This document shows, in pieces, positions 36,195-45,027 of a stretch of DNA of 64,000 nt. The first letter of the stretch is position 1, and every line of letters begins with the position of its first letter. The position numbers were made by a program, and so were the translations under genes. This DNA is from Pseudomonas viridiflava. Its GTDB lineage: Bacteria > Pseudomonadota > Gammaproteobacteria > Pseudomonadales > Pseudomonadaceae. The stretch lies in contig NZ_UTVH01000031.1 in assembly GCF_900585905.1 (NCBI RefSeq), positions 229,628-293,627 of the forward strand, given 5' to 3'. Under the pieces are notes generated by a model, which was not told the origin of the DNA, searched no databases, and saw only the letters and a program-made list of their open reading frames with translations.

Positions 36195-38342
36195 ATGGCT
36201 ACCGATAAAACGCCCTCAAGCGCCAATGGCGCCAGCGAGATGGCCGGGACTGACACCCTGGACCGCGGCAATACCAACGCCAAGCTGGAAAGCCTGGAGC
36301 AGTTCCGCTCCGACGCCACTGGCCAGGCGCTGCGCACCAATCACGGTGTGAAAATCGCCGATAACCAGAACACGCTGAAAGTCGGCGACCGCGGCCCTTC
36401 GCTGCTCGAAGACTTCATCATGCGCGAGAAGATCACCCACTTTGACCACGAGCGTATCCCGGAGCGTATCGTCCACGCTCGCGGCACGGGTGCTCACGGC
36501 TACTTCCAGACCTACGAAGACCATGGCGCGCTGAGCAAGGCGGGTTTCCTGCGTGATCCGGGCAAGAAAACTCCAGTATTCGCCCGTTTCTCCACCGTGC
36601 AGGGCCCGCGCGGTTCCGGCGATACCGTGCGCGACGTGCGTGGTTTCTCGGTCAAGTTCTACACCGATGAAGGCAACTACGACTTCGTCGGCAACAACAT
36701 GCCGGTGTTCTTCATTCAGGATGCGATCAAGTTTCCGGACTTCGTTCACGCCGTGAAGCCTGAGCCGCACAACGAGATTCCAACCGGCGGGTCGGCTCAC
36801 GACACGTTCTGGGATTTTGTTTCCCTGGTGCCGGAATCGGCGCACATGGTGCTGTGGACCATGTCCGACCGTGCCATCCCGAAAAGCCTGCGCACCATGC
36901 AGGGCTTTGGCGTGCACACCTTCCGCATGATCAACACCGAAGGCAAGTCCAGCTTCGTCAAATTCCACTGGAAGCCGAAGTTCGGCGTCTGCTCGCTGGT
37001 CTGGGACGAAGCCCAGAAGCTGGCCGGTAAAGACACCGACTTCCACCGTCGTGATCTGTGGGAATCCATCGAGATGGGCGACTACCCGGAATGGGAACTG
37101 GGCGTTCAGATCGTTGCAGAAGAAGACGAGCACAAGTTCGACTTCGACCTGCTCGATCCAACCAAAATCATCCCCGAAGAACTGGTTCCGGTCACGCCGC
37201 TGGGCAAAATGGTGCTCAACCGCAACCCGGATAACTATTTCGCCGAAGTTGAGCAGGTTGCATTCTGCCCAGGCCACATCGTACCCGGCATCGACTTCTC
37301 CAATGATCCGCTGCTGCAAGGTCGGCTGTTTTCCTACACCGACACGCAGATCAGCCGACTGGGTGGGCCGAACTTCCACGAAATCCCGATCAACCGTCCA
37401 GTGGCGCCGAACCACAATGGCCAGCGCGACGCCCAGCACCGCACCACCATCGACAAGGGTCGCGCTTCCTACGAGCCGAACTCGATCGATGGCGGCTGGC
37501 CGAAAGAAACCCCGGCAGCGGCTGTGGACGGTGGCTTCGAGACTTACCCGGAGCGCATCGAGGCACACAAAGTGCGTCAGCGCAGCGAGTCGTTCTCCGA
37601 CCACTTCTCCCAGGCCACGCTGTTCTTCAACAGCATGAGCCATGCCGAGAAAGAGCACATCATCGCGGCCTACAGCTTCGAGTTGGGCAAGGTCGAGCGC
37701 GAGTACATCCGTGCCCGTCAGGTCAACGAGATTCTGGCCAACATCGATCTTGAGCTGGCCGGCCGTGTTGCTGCCAACCTGGGTCTGCCAGCACCAACAG
37801 TGCAGACGGTTGCACCGAAGAAGCTGTCGCTGCAAGCCTCGCCTCTGCTCAGCCAGATGAACCTGCTGGCAGGCGATATCGTCTCGCGCAAGGTGGCGAT
37901 CCTGGTCGCCAATGGCGTCGACGACAAGGCTGTCGCGGCAATGAAAGCGGCGTTGGAAGCCGAAGGCGCTCACGCCAAGGTACTCGGCCCGACTTCTGCA
38001 CCGGTGAAAACCGCCAGCGGTAAGGACCTGCCTGTAGATGCTTCGATGGAAGGTCTGCCGTCGGTGGCCTTCGATGCGGTGTTTATCCCAGGCGGCGACG
38101 CTTCGGTGAAAGCGCTCAGCGGTGACGGCGTGGCGCTGCACTACGTGCTCGAGGCCTACAAGCACCTGAAGGCGATTTCGTTTGCTGGCGAAGCCAAGCA
38201 ACTGATCGATCTGCTGCACCTGCAGACCGATGCCGGCTTGCTGGAAGTGTCTGACAGCGCCTCGTTCAAGGCCTTCTTCACTGCCATTGCCCAGCACCGT
38301 GTGTGGGATCGCGAGCCAAAGGCCAAGGCCATTCCGGCCTGA
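36195..38342 (+). CDS. katE: Large-subunit monofunctional catalase (HPII type)
   Basis: 715 residues, the size of clade-2 large-subunit catalases. The catalytic His94 is in [14 protein letters not shown] and the haem-ligand Tyr381 in [28 protein letters not shown] is the catalase signature. The C-terminal ~150 residues (from [16 protein letters not shown] to [15 protein letters not shown]) form the DJ-1/PfpI-like flavodoxin domain. It dismutates hydrogen peroxide, typically in stationary phase. The ATG at 36195 has GAGGA upstream. Ends at a strong terminator. Confidence 0.96.
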   Translation: MATDKTPSSANGASEMAGTDTLDRGNTNAKLESLEQFRSDATGQALRTNHGVKIADNQNTLKVGDRGPSLLEDFIMREKITHFDHERIPERIVHARGTGAHGYFQTYEDHGALSKAGFLRDPGKKTPVFARFSTVQGPRGSGDTVRDVRGFSVKFYTDEGNYDFVGNNMPVFFIQDAIKFPDFVHAVKPEPHNEIPTGGSAHDTFWDFVSLVPESAHMVLWTMSDRAIPKSLRTMQGFGVHTFRMINTEGKSSFVKFHWKPKFGVCSLVWDEAQKLAGKDTDFHRRDLWESIEMGDYPEWELGVQIVAEEDEHKFDFDLLDPTKIIPEELVPVTPLGKMVLNRNPDNYFAEVEQVAFCPGHIVPGIDFSNDPLLQGRLFSYTDTQISRLGGPNFHEIPINRPVAPNHNGQRDAQHRTTIDKGRASYEPNSIDGGWPKETPAAAVDGGFETYPERIEAHKVRQRSESFSDHFSQATLFFNSMSHAEKEHIIAAYSFELGKVEREYIRARQVNEILANIDLELAGRVAANLGLPAPTVQTVAPKKLSLQASPLLSQMNLLAGDIVSRKVAILVANGVDDKAVAAMKAALEAEGAHAKVLGPTSAPVKTASGKDLPVDASMEGLPSVAFDAVFIPGGDASVKALSGDGVALHYVLEAYKHLKAISFAGEAKQLIDLLHLQTDAGLLEVSDSASFKAFFTAIAQHRVWDREPKAKAIPA

Positions 38343-38386
38343 TCAACGCGGCGTCAGGGAAGACGCCTGCTTTACGTTTAGACGAA

Positions 38387-38451
38387 CCGCAGGAGCTGCC
38401 GCAGGTTGCGAATATCAATTCGCAGCCTGCGGTAGTTCCTGCGGTTTTTTT
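38387..38451 (+). terminator. Intrinsic terminator of katE
   Basis: Long hairpin with arms ACCGCAGGAGCTGCCGCAGG and CCTGCGGTAGTTCCTGCGGT, an inner TGCGAAT/ATTCGCA stem, then eight T residues. Confidence 0.92.
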
Positions 38452-38507
38452 TGATCTGGAAAAATGCGTGGGTCAGGCACAACGCCATTGCGCCGGCAAA
38501 AAATCAC

Positions 38508-38577
38508 TGTAGGAGCGAATTTATTCGCGAGGCGTCGTGTCTGGCACGCCGCTTCGCCAACACGTTGGCTCCTGCAG
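38508..38577. repeat. REP-like palindrome
   Basis: Arms TGTAGGAGC and GGCTCCTGCAGG with inner CGCGAGGCG and CGCCGCTTCGCCAACACG. Related to the elements at 439 and 15616. Confidence 0.65.
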
Positions 38578-38591
38578 GCTTCTGCGGATTT

Positions 38592-39308
38592 TTACGGTCT
38601 GGCGGGCTTGAGCACGATGGTTGCTGTCTCGTTGCGCTCGATCTTGCGGGTCAGGTCCAGTTCGAAATCAGGGTTGATCTTGCTGACACGCTTGCCGAGC
38701 AATGTCGCCAGCCATGGATAGTCATCCACCCTGGGCACCTGCAACTGCACATCGCAATTAAACGCCACGATATCGGATGCAATCGCGTCCAGTTGTCGAC
38801 GTAACTGCGCCATGTCGCCGATTTTCAGTTCTATGGTCGTGCTTTCCGCCGCCGGATCAATCACCTTGGCACTGCGTTTGGCTTCAGCCGCCTGCAACTG
38901 CGCTTCGGCCTGATCCAGCTCGGCTTTGCGTGCGTGGGCAATGGCGCCATTCACGCCGCTGGTGAGCGCCGGTGCCTTGGGCATCAACGCACGGGCGCGA
39001 CTGAGGGCCGCTGCTGCGGCATTCACGTCGCCTTTCTGCAATACGATCTGGCTGCGGCTCAGGTAGGCCTCGGCCAGGTGTCGCTGGAACTGCTCCAGGC
39101 GGATGTCGCTCGGCGCAGCGGCCTGTAGCTTGACCAACTGGTCTTCAGCAGTGGCCAGCTCATTGCTGGTGATGCTCTGCTCAAGCGCGGCGAAGCCATC
39201 AGGTGCGGTCACCGGCGCCGTGGTTTCGACCGTCGGCGCGCTCTGGCAGCCCGCCAACGCGAAGGAAAATGCAGCAAGCAGCAGATAACGGGAGGCGAAC
39301 AGCTTCAT
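38592..39308 (-). CDS. Putative lipoprotein of the znu neighbourhood (PA5502-like)
   Basis: 238 residues. Signal peptide with lipobox: FSFALAGCQS. The mature protein has a helical, Ala-rich TPR-like part (about 40-140) and a C-terminal alpha/beta piece ending FELDLTRKIERNETATIVLK. An unnamed lipoprotein lies at this place next to znuB in P. aeruginosa (PA5502). It is codirectional with znuB-znuC-zur and could be a late member of that operon, but a role in zinc uptake is not shown. Confidence 0.78.
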   Translation of the reverse strand: MKLFASRYLLLAAFSFALAGCQSAPTVETTAPVTAPDGFAALEQSITSNELATAEDQLVKLQAAAPSDIRLEQFQRHLAEAYLSRSQIVLQKGDVNAAAAALSRARALMPKAPALTSGVNGAIAHARKAELDQAEAQLQAAEAKRSAKVIDPAAESTTIELKIGDMAQLRRQLDAIASDIVAFNCDVQLQVPRVDDYPWLATLLGKRVSKINPDFELDLTRKIERNETATIVLKPARP

Positions 39309-39345
39309 TCCTGCGATTCTCTATTTGCGCAAAAAACGAGCAAGT

Positions 39346-40134
39346 CTACACCGCTCGCCGGGGGAGGACAAAACTCAGCAAAAACAACGTTGCCGCCGCC
39401 ACTACAATCGATGGCCCGGCCGGGGTGTCCTTGAACCAGGACAATGATAGCCCCATACACACAGCCGTCACGCCCAGCACGCTCGCGCCCAGGGCCATCT
39501 GTTCGGGCGAACGGGCGTGACGCTGTGCGGCGGCGGCCGGGATGATCAGCAACGAGGTGATCAGCAGCACGCCGACGATCTTCATCGCCACCGCGATTAC
39601 CACAGCAATCAGCAGCATCAGTGCCAGGCGCAACCCTGCGACCGGCAGGCCTTCAACCCTGGCCAGCTCCTCATGCACGGTGATCGCCAGCAGCGGGCGC
39701 CAGAGTACAAGCAACAGGATCAGCACGGTCAGCGCGCCGCCCATGATCCATTTCAGGTCGCCGACGCTGATCGCCAGCAGGTCACCGAACAGATACGCCA
39801 TCAGGTCGATGCGCACCTCGTGCATGAAGCTGAGCACCACCAGCCCGAGTGACAGGGTACTGGGTGCCAGAATCCCCAGCAGCGTATCGGAGGCCAGCGG
39901 CTGGCGTTGCTGCAGGGTCACCAACAGCAGCGCCAGCAGCAGGCAGCCGACGGTGACGGCGATGGTCGGGCTGATGTCCAGCAAAAAGCCCAGCGCCACG
40001 CCGAGCAGCGCCGCGTGGGACAGCGTGTCGCCGAAATAAGCCATGCGCCGCCAGACGACAAAAGACCCCAGCGGGCCTGCAACCAGCGCCAGGGCGAGGC
40101 CTGCAAGCAAGGCGTAAAGAAGAAAATCAGCCAT
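39346..40134 (-). CDS. znuB: Zinc ABC transporter permease ZnuB
   Basis: 262-residue inner-membrane protein of the ABC-3 family, with about 8 helices. [20 protein letters not shown] and [20 protein letters not shown] are the conserved start; [20 protein letters not shown] is the conserved loop near the C-terminus. It overlaps znuC by 8 bp. It takes zinc from ZnuA across the membrane with ZnuC energy. Confidence 0.95.
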   Translation of the reverse strand: MADFLLYALLAGLALALVAGPLGSFVVWRRMAYFGDTLSHAALLGVALGFLLDISPTIAVTVGCLLLALLLVTLQQRQPLASDTLLGILAPSTLSLGLVVLSFMHEVRIDLMAYLFGDLLAISVGDLKWIMGGALTVLILLLVLWRPLLAITVHEELARVEGLPVAGLRLALMLLIAVVIAVAMKIVGVLLITSLLIIPAAAAQRHARSPEQMALGASVLGVTAVCMGLSLSWFKDTPAGPSIVVAAATLFLLSFVLPRRAV

Positions 40135-40924
40135 GCTTGCAGCCGTCTCCATGAACATGTGAATGAGTAGGATGCGCAGGGTCGCCAGCACTTTCGACCA
40201 CTTCGCCATGCAGGTCGTGGGCATGGTCGTGATGATGGTGGTAAATCGCCAGGCTTTGCGCATTGCTGCCGAACAGCTCGACAAAGGCCGGATCGTGGCT
40301 GACCTGCTCAGGGTGACCGGAGCAGCAGACGTGGCGATTGAGGCACACCACCTGATCAGTAGTGCTCATCACCAGATGCAAATCGTGGGACACCATCAGC
40401 ACGCCGCAGCCATGACGATCACGCAGTCGCGTGATCAGGCTATAGAGCTCGGCCTGCCCGGCGACATCGACGCCCTGTACCGGCTCGTCCAGCACCAGCA
40501 GTTCCGGCTCGCGCAACAGGGCCCGGGCCAGCAGCACGCGCTGCATCTCACCGCCGGAAACACTCTGCAGCGGGCTGTCGATGACTTTTTCAGCACCCAC
40601 CTCTGCCAGCGCATTCAGGGCGGCAGTGCGATCCACCCCCGGCACCAGGCGCAGAAAACGCAGCACCGACAGCGGCAAGGTCGGGTCGATGTGCAGTTTT
40701 TGCGGCATGTAGCCCACGCGCAGTTTCGGCTTGCGCCAGACCGTCCCGGTGTCCGGTTTCAGCAGGCCGAGAACCGCGCGCACCAGCGTGGTCTTGCCCG
40801 CGCCATTGGGGCCGATCAGGGTGACGATTTCCCCTGGCCTGACGCTCAACTGGATGTTGTCCAGCACGCTCTGCCCGGACAGCTCGACGCCTACGTGTTG
40901 CAGTCTGATCAACGCGTCGCTCAT
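40127..40924 (-). CDS. znuC: Zinc ABC transporter ATP-binding protein ZnuC
   Basis: 265-residue ATPase. Walker [10 protein letters not shown], signature [19 protein letters not shown], Walker [13 protein letters not shown], and switch [10 protein letters not shown]. The C-terminal tail is His-rich ([14 protein letters not shown] and THSHVHGDG), common in ZnuC and likely zinc-binding. The start overlaps the zur stop by ATGA. Confidence 0.95.
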   Translation of the reverse strand: MSDALIRLQHVGVELSGQSVLDNIQLSVRPGEIVTLIGPNGAGKTTLVRAVLGLLKPDTGTVWRKPKLRVGYMPQKLHIDPTLPLSVLRFLRLVPGVDRTAALNALAEVGAEKVIDSPLQSVSGGEMQRVLLARALLREPELLVLDEPVQGVDVAGQAELYSLITRLRDRHGCGVLMVSHDLHLVMSTTDQVVCLNRHVCCSGHPEQVSHDPAFVELFGSNAQSLAIYHHHHDHAHDLHGEVVESAGDPAHPTHSHVHGDGCKHG

Positions 40925-41406
40925 CAGGCAGCCTTGCAACCCGAGCAGATGCCGACGATTTCAACGGTCTGGCCTTCGACGGCAAAACCCACCTCGGCCG
41001 CAGCGCTGACCACCGCGTCGCTGATGGCCGGGTGTTGCAGCTCGATGGCAGCGTGGCACTCGCGGCAAATCAGGAACTGGCCCTGATGAACGTGGGTCGG
41101 GTGGTTGCAGCCAGTGAAGGCGTTGAGCGAAGCGATGCGATGCACCAGGCCGTTTTCCAGCAGGAAATCCAGCGCTCGGTAAACCGTGGGCGGTGCAGCG
41201 CGCCTGCCGTCTTCTTCGCTGAGTACGCCAAGAATGTCGTAGGCACCCAATGGCTTGTGGCTCTGCCAGACCAGCTCCAGTACGCGGCGGCGTAATGCGG
41301 TCAGCCGCAGGCCTTTTTGCGCGCACAGCGCATCGGCCTCGGTGAGTGCGGTATGCACGCAGTGAGAGTGATCATGGGGACGGCTGGCCAGTGGTGTGAT
41401 TTGCAT
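40924..41406 (-). CDS. zur: Zinc uptake regulator Zur (Fur family)
   Basis: 160-residue Fur-family repressor. A His-rich N-terminus ([10 protein letters not shown]), winged helix with [20 protein letters not shown] and [20 protein letters not shown], and structural zinc Cys pairs CREC and CSGC. It represses znu genes when zinc is plentiful. I chose the Met before QITPLASRP; upstream codons overlap the operator region. First gene of the zur-znuC-znuB operon, divergent from znuA. Confidence 0.94.
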   Translation of the reverse strand: MQITPLASRPHDHSHCVHTALTEADALCAQKGLRLTALRRRVLELVWQSHKPLGAYDILGVLSEEDGRRAAPPTVYRALDFLLENGLVHRIASLNAFTGCNHPTHVHQGQFLICRECHAAIELQHPAISDAVVSAAAEVGFAVEGQTVEIVGICSGCKAA

Positions 41407-41431
41407 GGGGGCGGCGACGATCTTTGCTGGA

Positions 41432-41450
41432 GACGTTATTATGTTACCCG
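41432..41450. promoter_or_regulatory. Candidate Zur operator between zur and znuA
   Basis: ACGTTATTATGTTACCCG contains a near-palindromic GTTAT/ATGTTAC core in the 60-bp gap between two divergent zinc-uptake units. It resembles Zur boxes (GTTATA-type AT-rich palindromes) but is not a perfect match. Confidence 0.6.
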
Positions 41451-41466
41451 TTCCTGCAGCCAATGA

Positions 41467-42408
41467 GTGACCCACGTGTCCCGTCTTTTTGCCGTTTTCC
41501 TTGTTTTAACCGCCAGCCTGCTGTCAATTGCAGCGGCTCAGGCCGATGTCCGCGTCGTCACCAGCATCAAGCCCTTGCAGCTGATTGCCGCGGCAGTGCA
41601 GGACGGTGCCGGAACGCCGGAGGTGCTGTTGCCGCCCGGCGCTTCGCCGCATCACTACGCCTTGCGACCATCAGACGTACGGCGCGTGCAGCAGGCTGAT
41701 CTGCTGTACTGGATCGGGCCGGACATGGAAGGTTTCCTGCCTCGCGTGTTGAAGAACCGTAAGTTGCCTGTTGTAGCCGTGCAGTCGTTGCCTGGCCTTA
41801 ATCTGCGTCATTTCGCCGCCGACAGTGCCTCCCACGAAGAGCATCATGACGAGGGTCACGACGAGCATGACCACGACCATCGCCCCGGCAGCCTGGACGC
41901 GCACTTGTGGTTGTCGTCTGCCAATGCCCGGGTCATCGCGGCGAAAATGGCCACCGACCTCAGTGCTGCAGACCCCGCCAATGCCTCTCGCTACGCCAGC
42001 AATGCCAAGGCCTTCAGCGCTCGGCTCGATGCGCTGGACGCGCGTATCAAAGGGCGGGTGGCAGGCATCGCCGATAAGCCGTATTTCGTCTTTCACGAAG
42101 CGTTTGATTACTTCGAGGACGCCTACGGCCTCAAGCATGCCGGTGTCTTCAGCGTCGCTTCCGAAGTTCAGCCAGGCGCTCAGCACGTTGCTGCGATGCG
42201 CGCGCGCCTGACTGAAGTTGGCAAAAGCTGCGTATTCAGCGAACCCCCGCTACGCCCTCGCCTGGCCGAGACCCTGACTGCTGGCCTGCCGGTGAAGCTG
42301 GCCGAACTCGATGCCCTGGGCGCCGACATCCCCGGCACGGCGACCGGGTATGAGCAGTTGTTGAATGCACTTGGGAATGATCTGGCGGGATGCCTGGAGT
42401 CGCTTTGA
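41467..42408 (+). CDS. znuA: Zinc ABC transporter substrate-binding protein ZnuA
   Basis: 313-residue periplasmic cluster A-I binding protein. Signal peptide FAVFLVLTASLLSIAAAQA. Zinc ligands are in GASPHHYALRPSD, DAHLWLSSANA, and FHEAFDYFED; an acidic/His-rich loop HEEHHDEGHDEHDHDH near residue 125 is typical of zinc (rather than manganese) members. The start is a GTG at 41467 or 41476; both give a good signal peptide. Confidence 0.94.
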   Translation: MTHVSRLFAVFLVLTASLLSIAAAQADVRVVTSIKPLQLIAAAVQDGAGTPEVLLPPGASPHHYALRPSDVRRVQQADLLYWIGPDMEGFLPRVLKNRKLPVVAVQSLPGLNLRHFAADSASHEEHHDEGHDEHDHDHRPGSLDAHLWLSSANARVIAAKMATDLSAADPANASRYASNAKAFSARLDALDARIKGRVAGIADKPYFVFHEAFDYFEDAYGLKHAGVFSVASEVQPGAQHVAAMRARLTEVGKSCVFSEPPLRPRLAETLTAGLPVKLAELDALGADIPGTATGYEQLLNALGNDLAGCLESL

Positions 42409-42416
42409 TTCAGGTT

Positions 42417-42510
42417 GTGGGGGCCCGCGACAGAGCGCCGAAGGCAATGCTGTGGGCGAAGCAGGTGCGGTGGATGTGCTGGCCCATTCCCGGCTAAAGC
42501 CGGTCCCACG
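42417..42510. repeat. Degenerate REP pair at the left edge of the accessory cassette
   Basis: The right arm CCCGGCTAAAGCCGGTCCCA is well preserved; the left arm (GTGGGGGCCCGCGACAGAGC) is eroded. It lies just before the low-GC cassette at 42580. Confidence 0.6.
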
Positions 42511-42579
42511 GCGTTCCGTTTAGCCGGCAAGGCGCTGTTGCTGGCGAGTCAGGCTGCCACACGTCGCGAAGGGCAGAGT

Positions 42580-43881
42580 TTATCCGCTGATGGCGGATTT
42601 AGCCTGGACAGGCAGGCTGCCTTTGAGTTTTTTGTTCAATGTGTAAATCCTGCATTGCAGTAGCCCTGTAACCATCAAAACGGTCGCGGCCTGCATCGTG
42701 ATGAAAACATACACAGAGGCATCATCCGAGACGCCAAAATAAATCAGCGGGATCAGCACGGCGAGCATTGCAACGTTTATTATAATCTGTGGTGTTAACG
42801 TGTCATTCATGGCTCTTAGATGGCTTGTCGTCAGCATGAAATATCCGGAGCTGGCGATGGAAAAGATCACGACCAGGAACGTGGTCCTGGTAAACGCCAA
42901 CGAATCATCGCCGAAGACGTAAAAAAGCAGCTGTCCGAAAACAAGCAAAACCACAGCAATGGCCGCCACCAACACAGTGCATGAAACAATCCCTTGAGTG
43001 TAAATACTACCCTTGGCAGTCTTGTTCTCGCTGGCGTATACGCTGTGCATCTGCGAGAAAGCAGCCAGGGGAATGATCAAACACCCTATCACGGACATGC
43101 AGATGGATAAGTCACCTGCCAGGGACGCTTTTATGGATAACAGTTTATTGTTAAGAAGGTAATAATAAATTTTCTGGCCTGCCAACCCAGCAGCGATCGG
43201 GAATCCAAGAGCGACGATATCCTGAAATATCCTTGATCCTTTCTTCACCACAAATACATAGCCCCGCTCTGTGGAAAGAAGCGTCAATGACAGTAATATC
43301 AATGCTTCAACCAGCGGAAAATAACCGATCGCGGCATATGGAAAAAATGCCTTCGGCATTAAAAAATAAGAGATCATTAACAGTGCGCAGCCGAATAACG
43401 TGCATTTTCTTTTTATCCTGGCGCACGACAACGAGCCGTCTGATGACTCATGAAATATATGAAGGAAGGTATTTGTCACGAGTAAAGGCACCGCCAGCAC
43501 GTAACAAGCCGACATTAAATACAGTGTGTGCCCGTCAACACCATTGGATTCAGTGTCTGATAAATAAAAGATGATGCTTGTGGCGACGATCAAAGAGGCG
43601 ATGGAAAAAACCAACGCTATTTTAAACCCGTCTTCAAACAGCGCCTGAGCGCTGAGTGACTGTTTTTTGTTGTGGTATATATTGCCGATGGCGGCCAGGG
43701 GCATCGAAAAAACAGTTGATACCACAGAAAAAATGGCCAGCACATAGGCAAAGACCGGAAGGTCATCGATGTTTTTATGAGCCAATAAGGCTGCCGCAAT
43801 GGAGATGCCAAAAAAAGGGAATAATCGGCTGACAGTGAAGTTCCACAAGTTTGTTTTCAGGTGGCTCGCATAGGGCGACAT
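42580..43881 (-). CDS. MATE/Wzx-like polytopic membrane exporter of the peptide cassette
   Basis: 433 residues with about 12 hydrophobic segments, an N-terminal amphipathic start (MSPYASHLKTNLWNFTVSRL) and architecture of the MOP flippase superfamily (MATE or Wzx-like). No specific subfamily motif was recognised. Rich in Ile, Phe, Lys and AT-rich codons, unlike flanking genes, which indicates transfer. Its ATG directly abuts the stop of the GRDP-like gene (TGA then ATG), so translation is likely coupled. A natural role is export of the peptide encoded at 44419-44553, but this is inferred from layout only. Confidence 0.72.
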   Translation of the reverse strand: MSPYASHLKTNLWNFTVSRLFPFFGISIAAALLAHKNIDDLPVFAYVLAIFSVVSTVFSMPLAAIGNIYHNKKQSLSAQALFEDGFKIALVFSIASLIVATSIIFYLSDTESNGVDGHTLYLMSACYVLAVPLLVTNTFLHIFHESSDGSLSCARIKRKCTLFGCALLMISYFLMPKAFFPYAAIGYFPLVEALILLSLTLLSTERGYVFVVKKGSRIFQDIVALGFPIAAGLAGQKIYYYLLNNKLLSIKASLAGDLSICMSVIGCLIIPLAAFSQMHSVYASENKTAKGSIYTQGIVSCTVLVAAIAVVLLVFGQLLFYVFGDDSLAFTRTTFLVVIFSIASSGYFMLTTSHLRAMNDTLTPQIIINVAMLAVLIPLIYFGVSDDASVYVFITMQAATVLMVTGLLQCRIYTLNKKLKGSLPVQAKSAISG

Positions 43882-44364
43882 TCATGCCTCCCACAAGGTT
43901 GTCATGTAATAGCCAAACTCTTCCCTGTATAACGCCTGCACAAGATCGAATGCGCGGTCCAGATTGACCTTGTCGTCCTCGCCCCGCGCCCCGAAATAGG
44001 GGTAGTGGTGGAAATAGTAGCCAAATATGTGTTGGCAGTCTTTCATGTAAGACCGGGTGTCGAGTATGTGATGGTGCCATACCTCATCCACTTCTAAAAG
44101 AGGAGGCAGTACGGGATACATGTGCAGGTATTTTTTATTGATATACAAGAAGTTCTTATAGTACTGAATGCCTATCTCTGCCTCTAGCGGAGACCACCGT
44201 CTGCACAGTAAAGGATCACCACTACAGAGTTTATCGGCTATTAATGAAAAATCCATGTTTTCAATGTACTGCACTGCCTGTTCTAGGCTTGGCTCATTGG
44301 CACAGCCTGGTGTCTCCATCGAGTGCGGTAGCGTAGCGGCAATAGCGGCATAGTGCTCATTCAT
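43882..44364 (-). CDS. Stand-alone GRDP-like (DUF1399-type) protein
   Basis: 160 residues, no signal peptide. The core LEVDEVWHHHILDTRSYMKD (about 91-109), then CQHIFGYYFHHYPYFG, resembles the glycine-rich-domain-protein-like domain known from plant GRDPs and scattered bacterial proteins. The HHH at 97-99 and HH at 119-120 look metal-binding. Unlike plant GRDPs it has no Gly-rich tail; a Gly-rich tail is instead on the small peptide encoded just upstream. Start: ATG at 44364, or 44376 (MGIVMNEH) in the same frame; neither has a strong ribosome site. Could be a maturation or binding partner for the peptide. Confidence 0.72.
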   Translation of the reverse strand: MNEHYAAIAATLPHSMETPGCANEPSLEQAVQYIENMDFSLIADKLCSGDPLLCRRWSPLEAEIGIQYYKNFLYINKKYLHMYPVLPPLLEVDEVWHHHILDTRSYMKDCQHIFGYYFHHYPYFGARGEDDKVNLDRAFDLVQALYREEFGYYMTTLWEA

Positions 44365-44384
44365 GACAATACCCATAAATAGAG

Positions 44385-44408
44385 GTCGATCGCCCTCGGG
44401 CGATCGAC
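44385..44408. promoter_or_regulatory. Hairpin between the small peptide gene and the GRDP-like gene
   Basis: Perfect 11-bp arms GTCGATCGCCC and GGGCGATCGAC with a 2-base loop, starting 11 bases past the peptide stop codon. No T tract follows, so it probably gives partial termination or protects the 3' end, raising peptide expression relative to downstream genes. Confidence 0.6.
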
Positions 44409-44418
44409 ACAAGGCTGC

Positions 44419-44553
44419 TTACCAGCTACCGCCACCCTGGCAATGGCCGCCACCGTCATTTTTGCCGACCTTACGTGCAGCAATATACTGCAGTGCAGCT
44501 ACAGAGAGGGTTTGAGCGGGTTTAATGCTTTTTTTCGGATCAACAGATTTCAT
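44419..44553 (-). CDS. 44-residue candidate precursor peptide with Gly/His/Cys tail
   Basis: Begins MKSVDPKKSIKPAQTLSVAA, continues LQYIAARKVGKND, and ends GGGHCQGGGSW before TAA. It has an Ala-rich helical, leader-like first part and a Gly-rich C-terminus with one His, one Cys and a terminal Trp. A good ribosome site (AAGGA) lies 9 bases before the ATG. The gene is the first of a same-strand set with the GRDP-like and exporter genes. Length, composition and position fit a RiPP-like or metal-binding exported peptide. No known class matches, and I cannot tell the mature form. Confidence 0.68.
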   Translation of the reverse strand: MKSVDPKKSIKPAQTLSVAALQYIAARKVGKNDGGGHCQGGGSW

Positions 44554-44610
44554 GATGATTTATCCTTAATCTTGAAAAGTATTTAAGACTGCACAAACAG
44601 TCGAGAGTGA

Positions 44611-44638
44611 AGTTATCTCGCTCTCTGCGAGTCGTCAA
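44611..44638 (-). promoter_or_regulatory. Candidate promoter and operator of the peptide gene
   Basis: Read on the minus strand: TTGACG (-35, 44638-44633), a 16-base spacer, and ATAACT (-10, 44616-44611). The spacer contains the palindrome CTCGCAGAGAGCGAG (44631-44617), a plausible operator for the ribbon-helix-helix protein encoded upstream. The start codon lies about 60 bases downstream. Confidence 0.45.
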
Positions 44639-44802
44639 CACAGGGTCTGGCAAAAAAAAGGGCCGCTAACAAACCCTGCACTTGGTGTTAAACCATAACC
44701 CTCTCCAGATTAAATTATTTCAATATCACGATGGTGTAAAAGCACGGCTGAATTGATCTTATTGTTTTTTCCTATCAAGCAACTACAGTTAATCGCTGCG
44801 CG

Positions 44803-45027
44803 CTATTTTGGCGAGGCTCTGGGCTTGTTAATTTCCAGCCCATTTTCAATTATGTTGTAGATGGCAATGTTTATCATGGAGGCTCTGGATTGACCCAGGT
44901 GACTCGCTAGTTCGTCCAGCTTTGTCAGCAGCCCAGGCTGAACGGTGACACTGATTTGTTGTTTCTTGCACTTTGTTGCTGGATTGGGAATTCCCATCGA
45001 GGGTTTTATTTTATTTATACTGTCCAT
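44803..45027 (-). CDS. Ribbon-helix-helix (CopG/Arc-type) regulator
   Basis: 74 residues. KKQQISVTVQPGLLTKLDEL and SHLGQSRASMINIAIYNIIE give the beta-strand then two-helix RHH fold; the short strand QISVTV would contact DNA. The start MDSINKIKPS has GGAAGAGAG upstream. Codirectional with, and 250 bp upstream of, the peptide gene, and low in GC like the rest of the cassette. It probably regulates the cassette. An antitoxin role is less likely, as no toxin gene is adjacent. Confidence 0.75.
   Translation of the reverse strand: MDSINKIKPSMGIPNPATKCKKQQISVTVQPGLLTKLDELASHLGQSRASMINIAIYNIIENGLEINKPRASPK

Noticed and set aside
36216..38297. 693-codon antisense open frame opposite katE
   Set aside because: Shadow of the catalase coding sequence, His/Val/Arg-biased and without a family match.
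44803..45027. RHH protein as the antitoxin of a toxin-antitoxin pair
   Set aside because: No RelE/ParE/Doc-like toxin gene is adjacent; the neighbouring genes are a peptide, a GRDP-like protein and an exporter.
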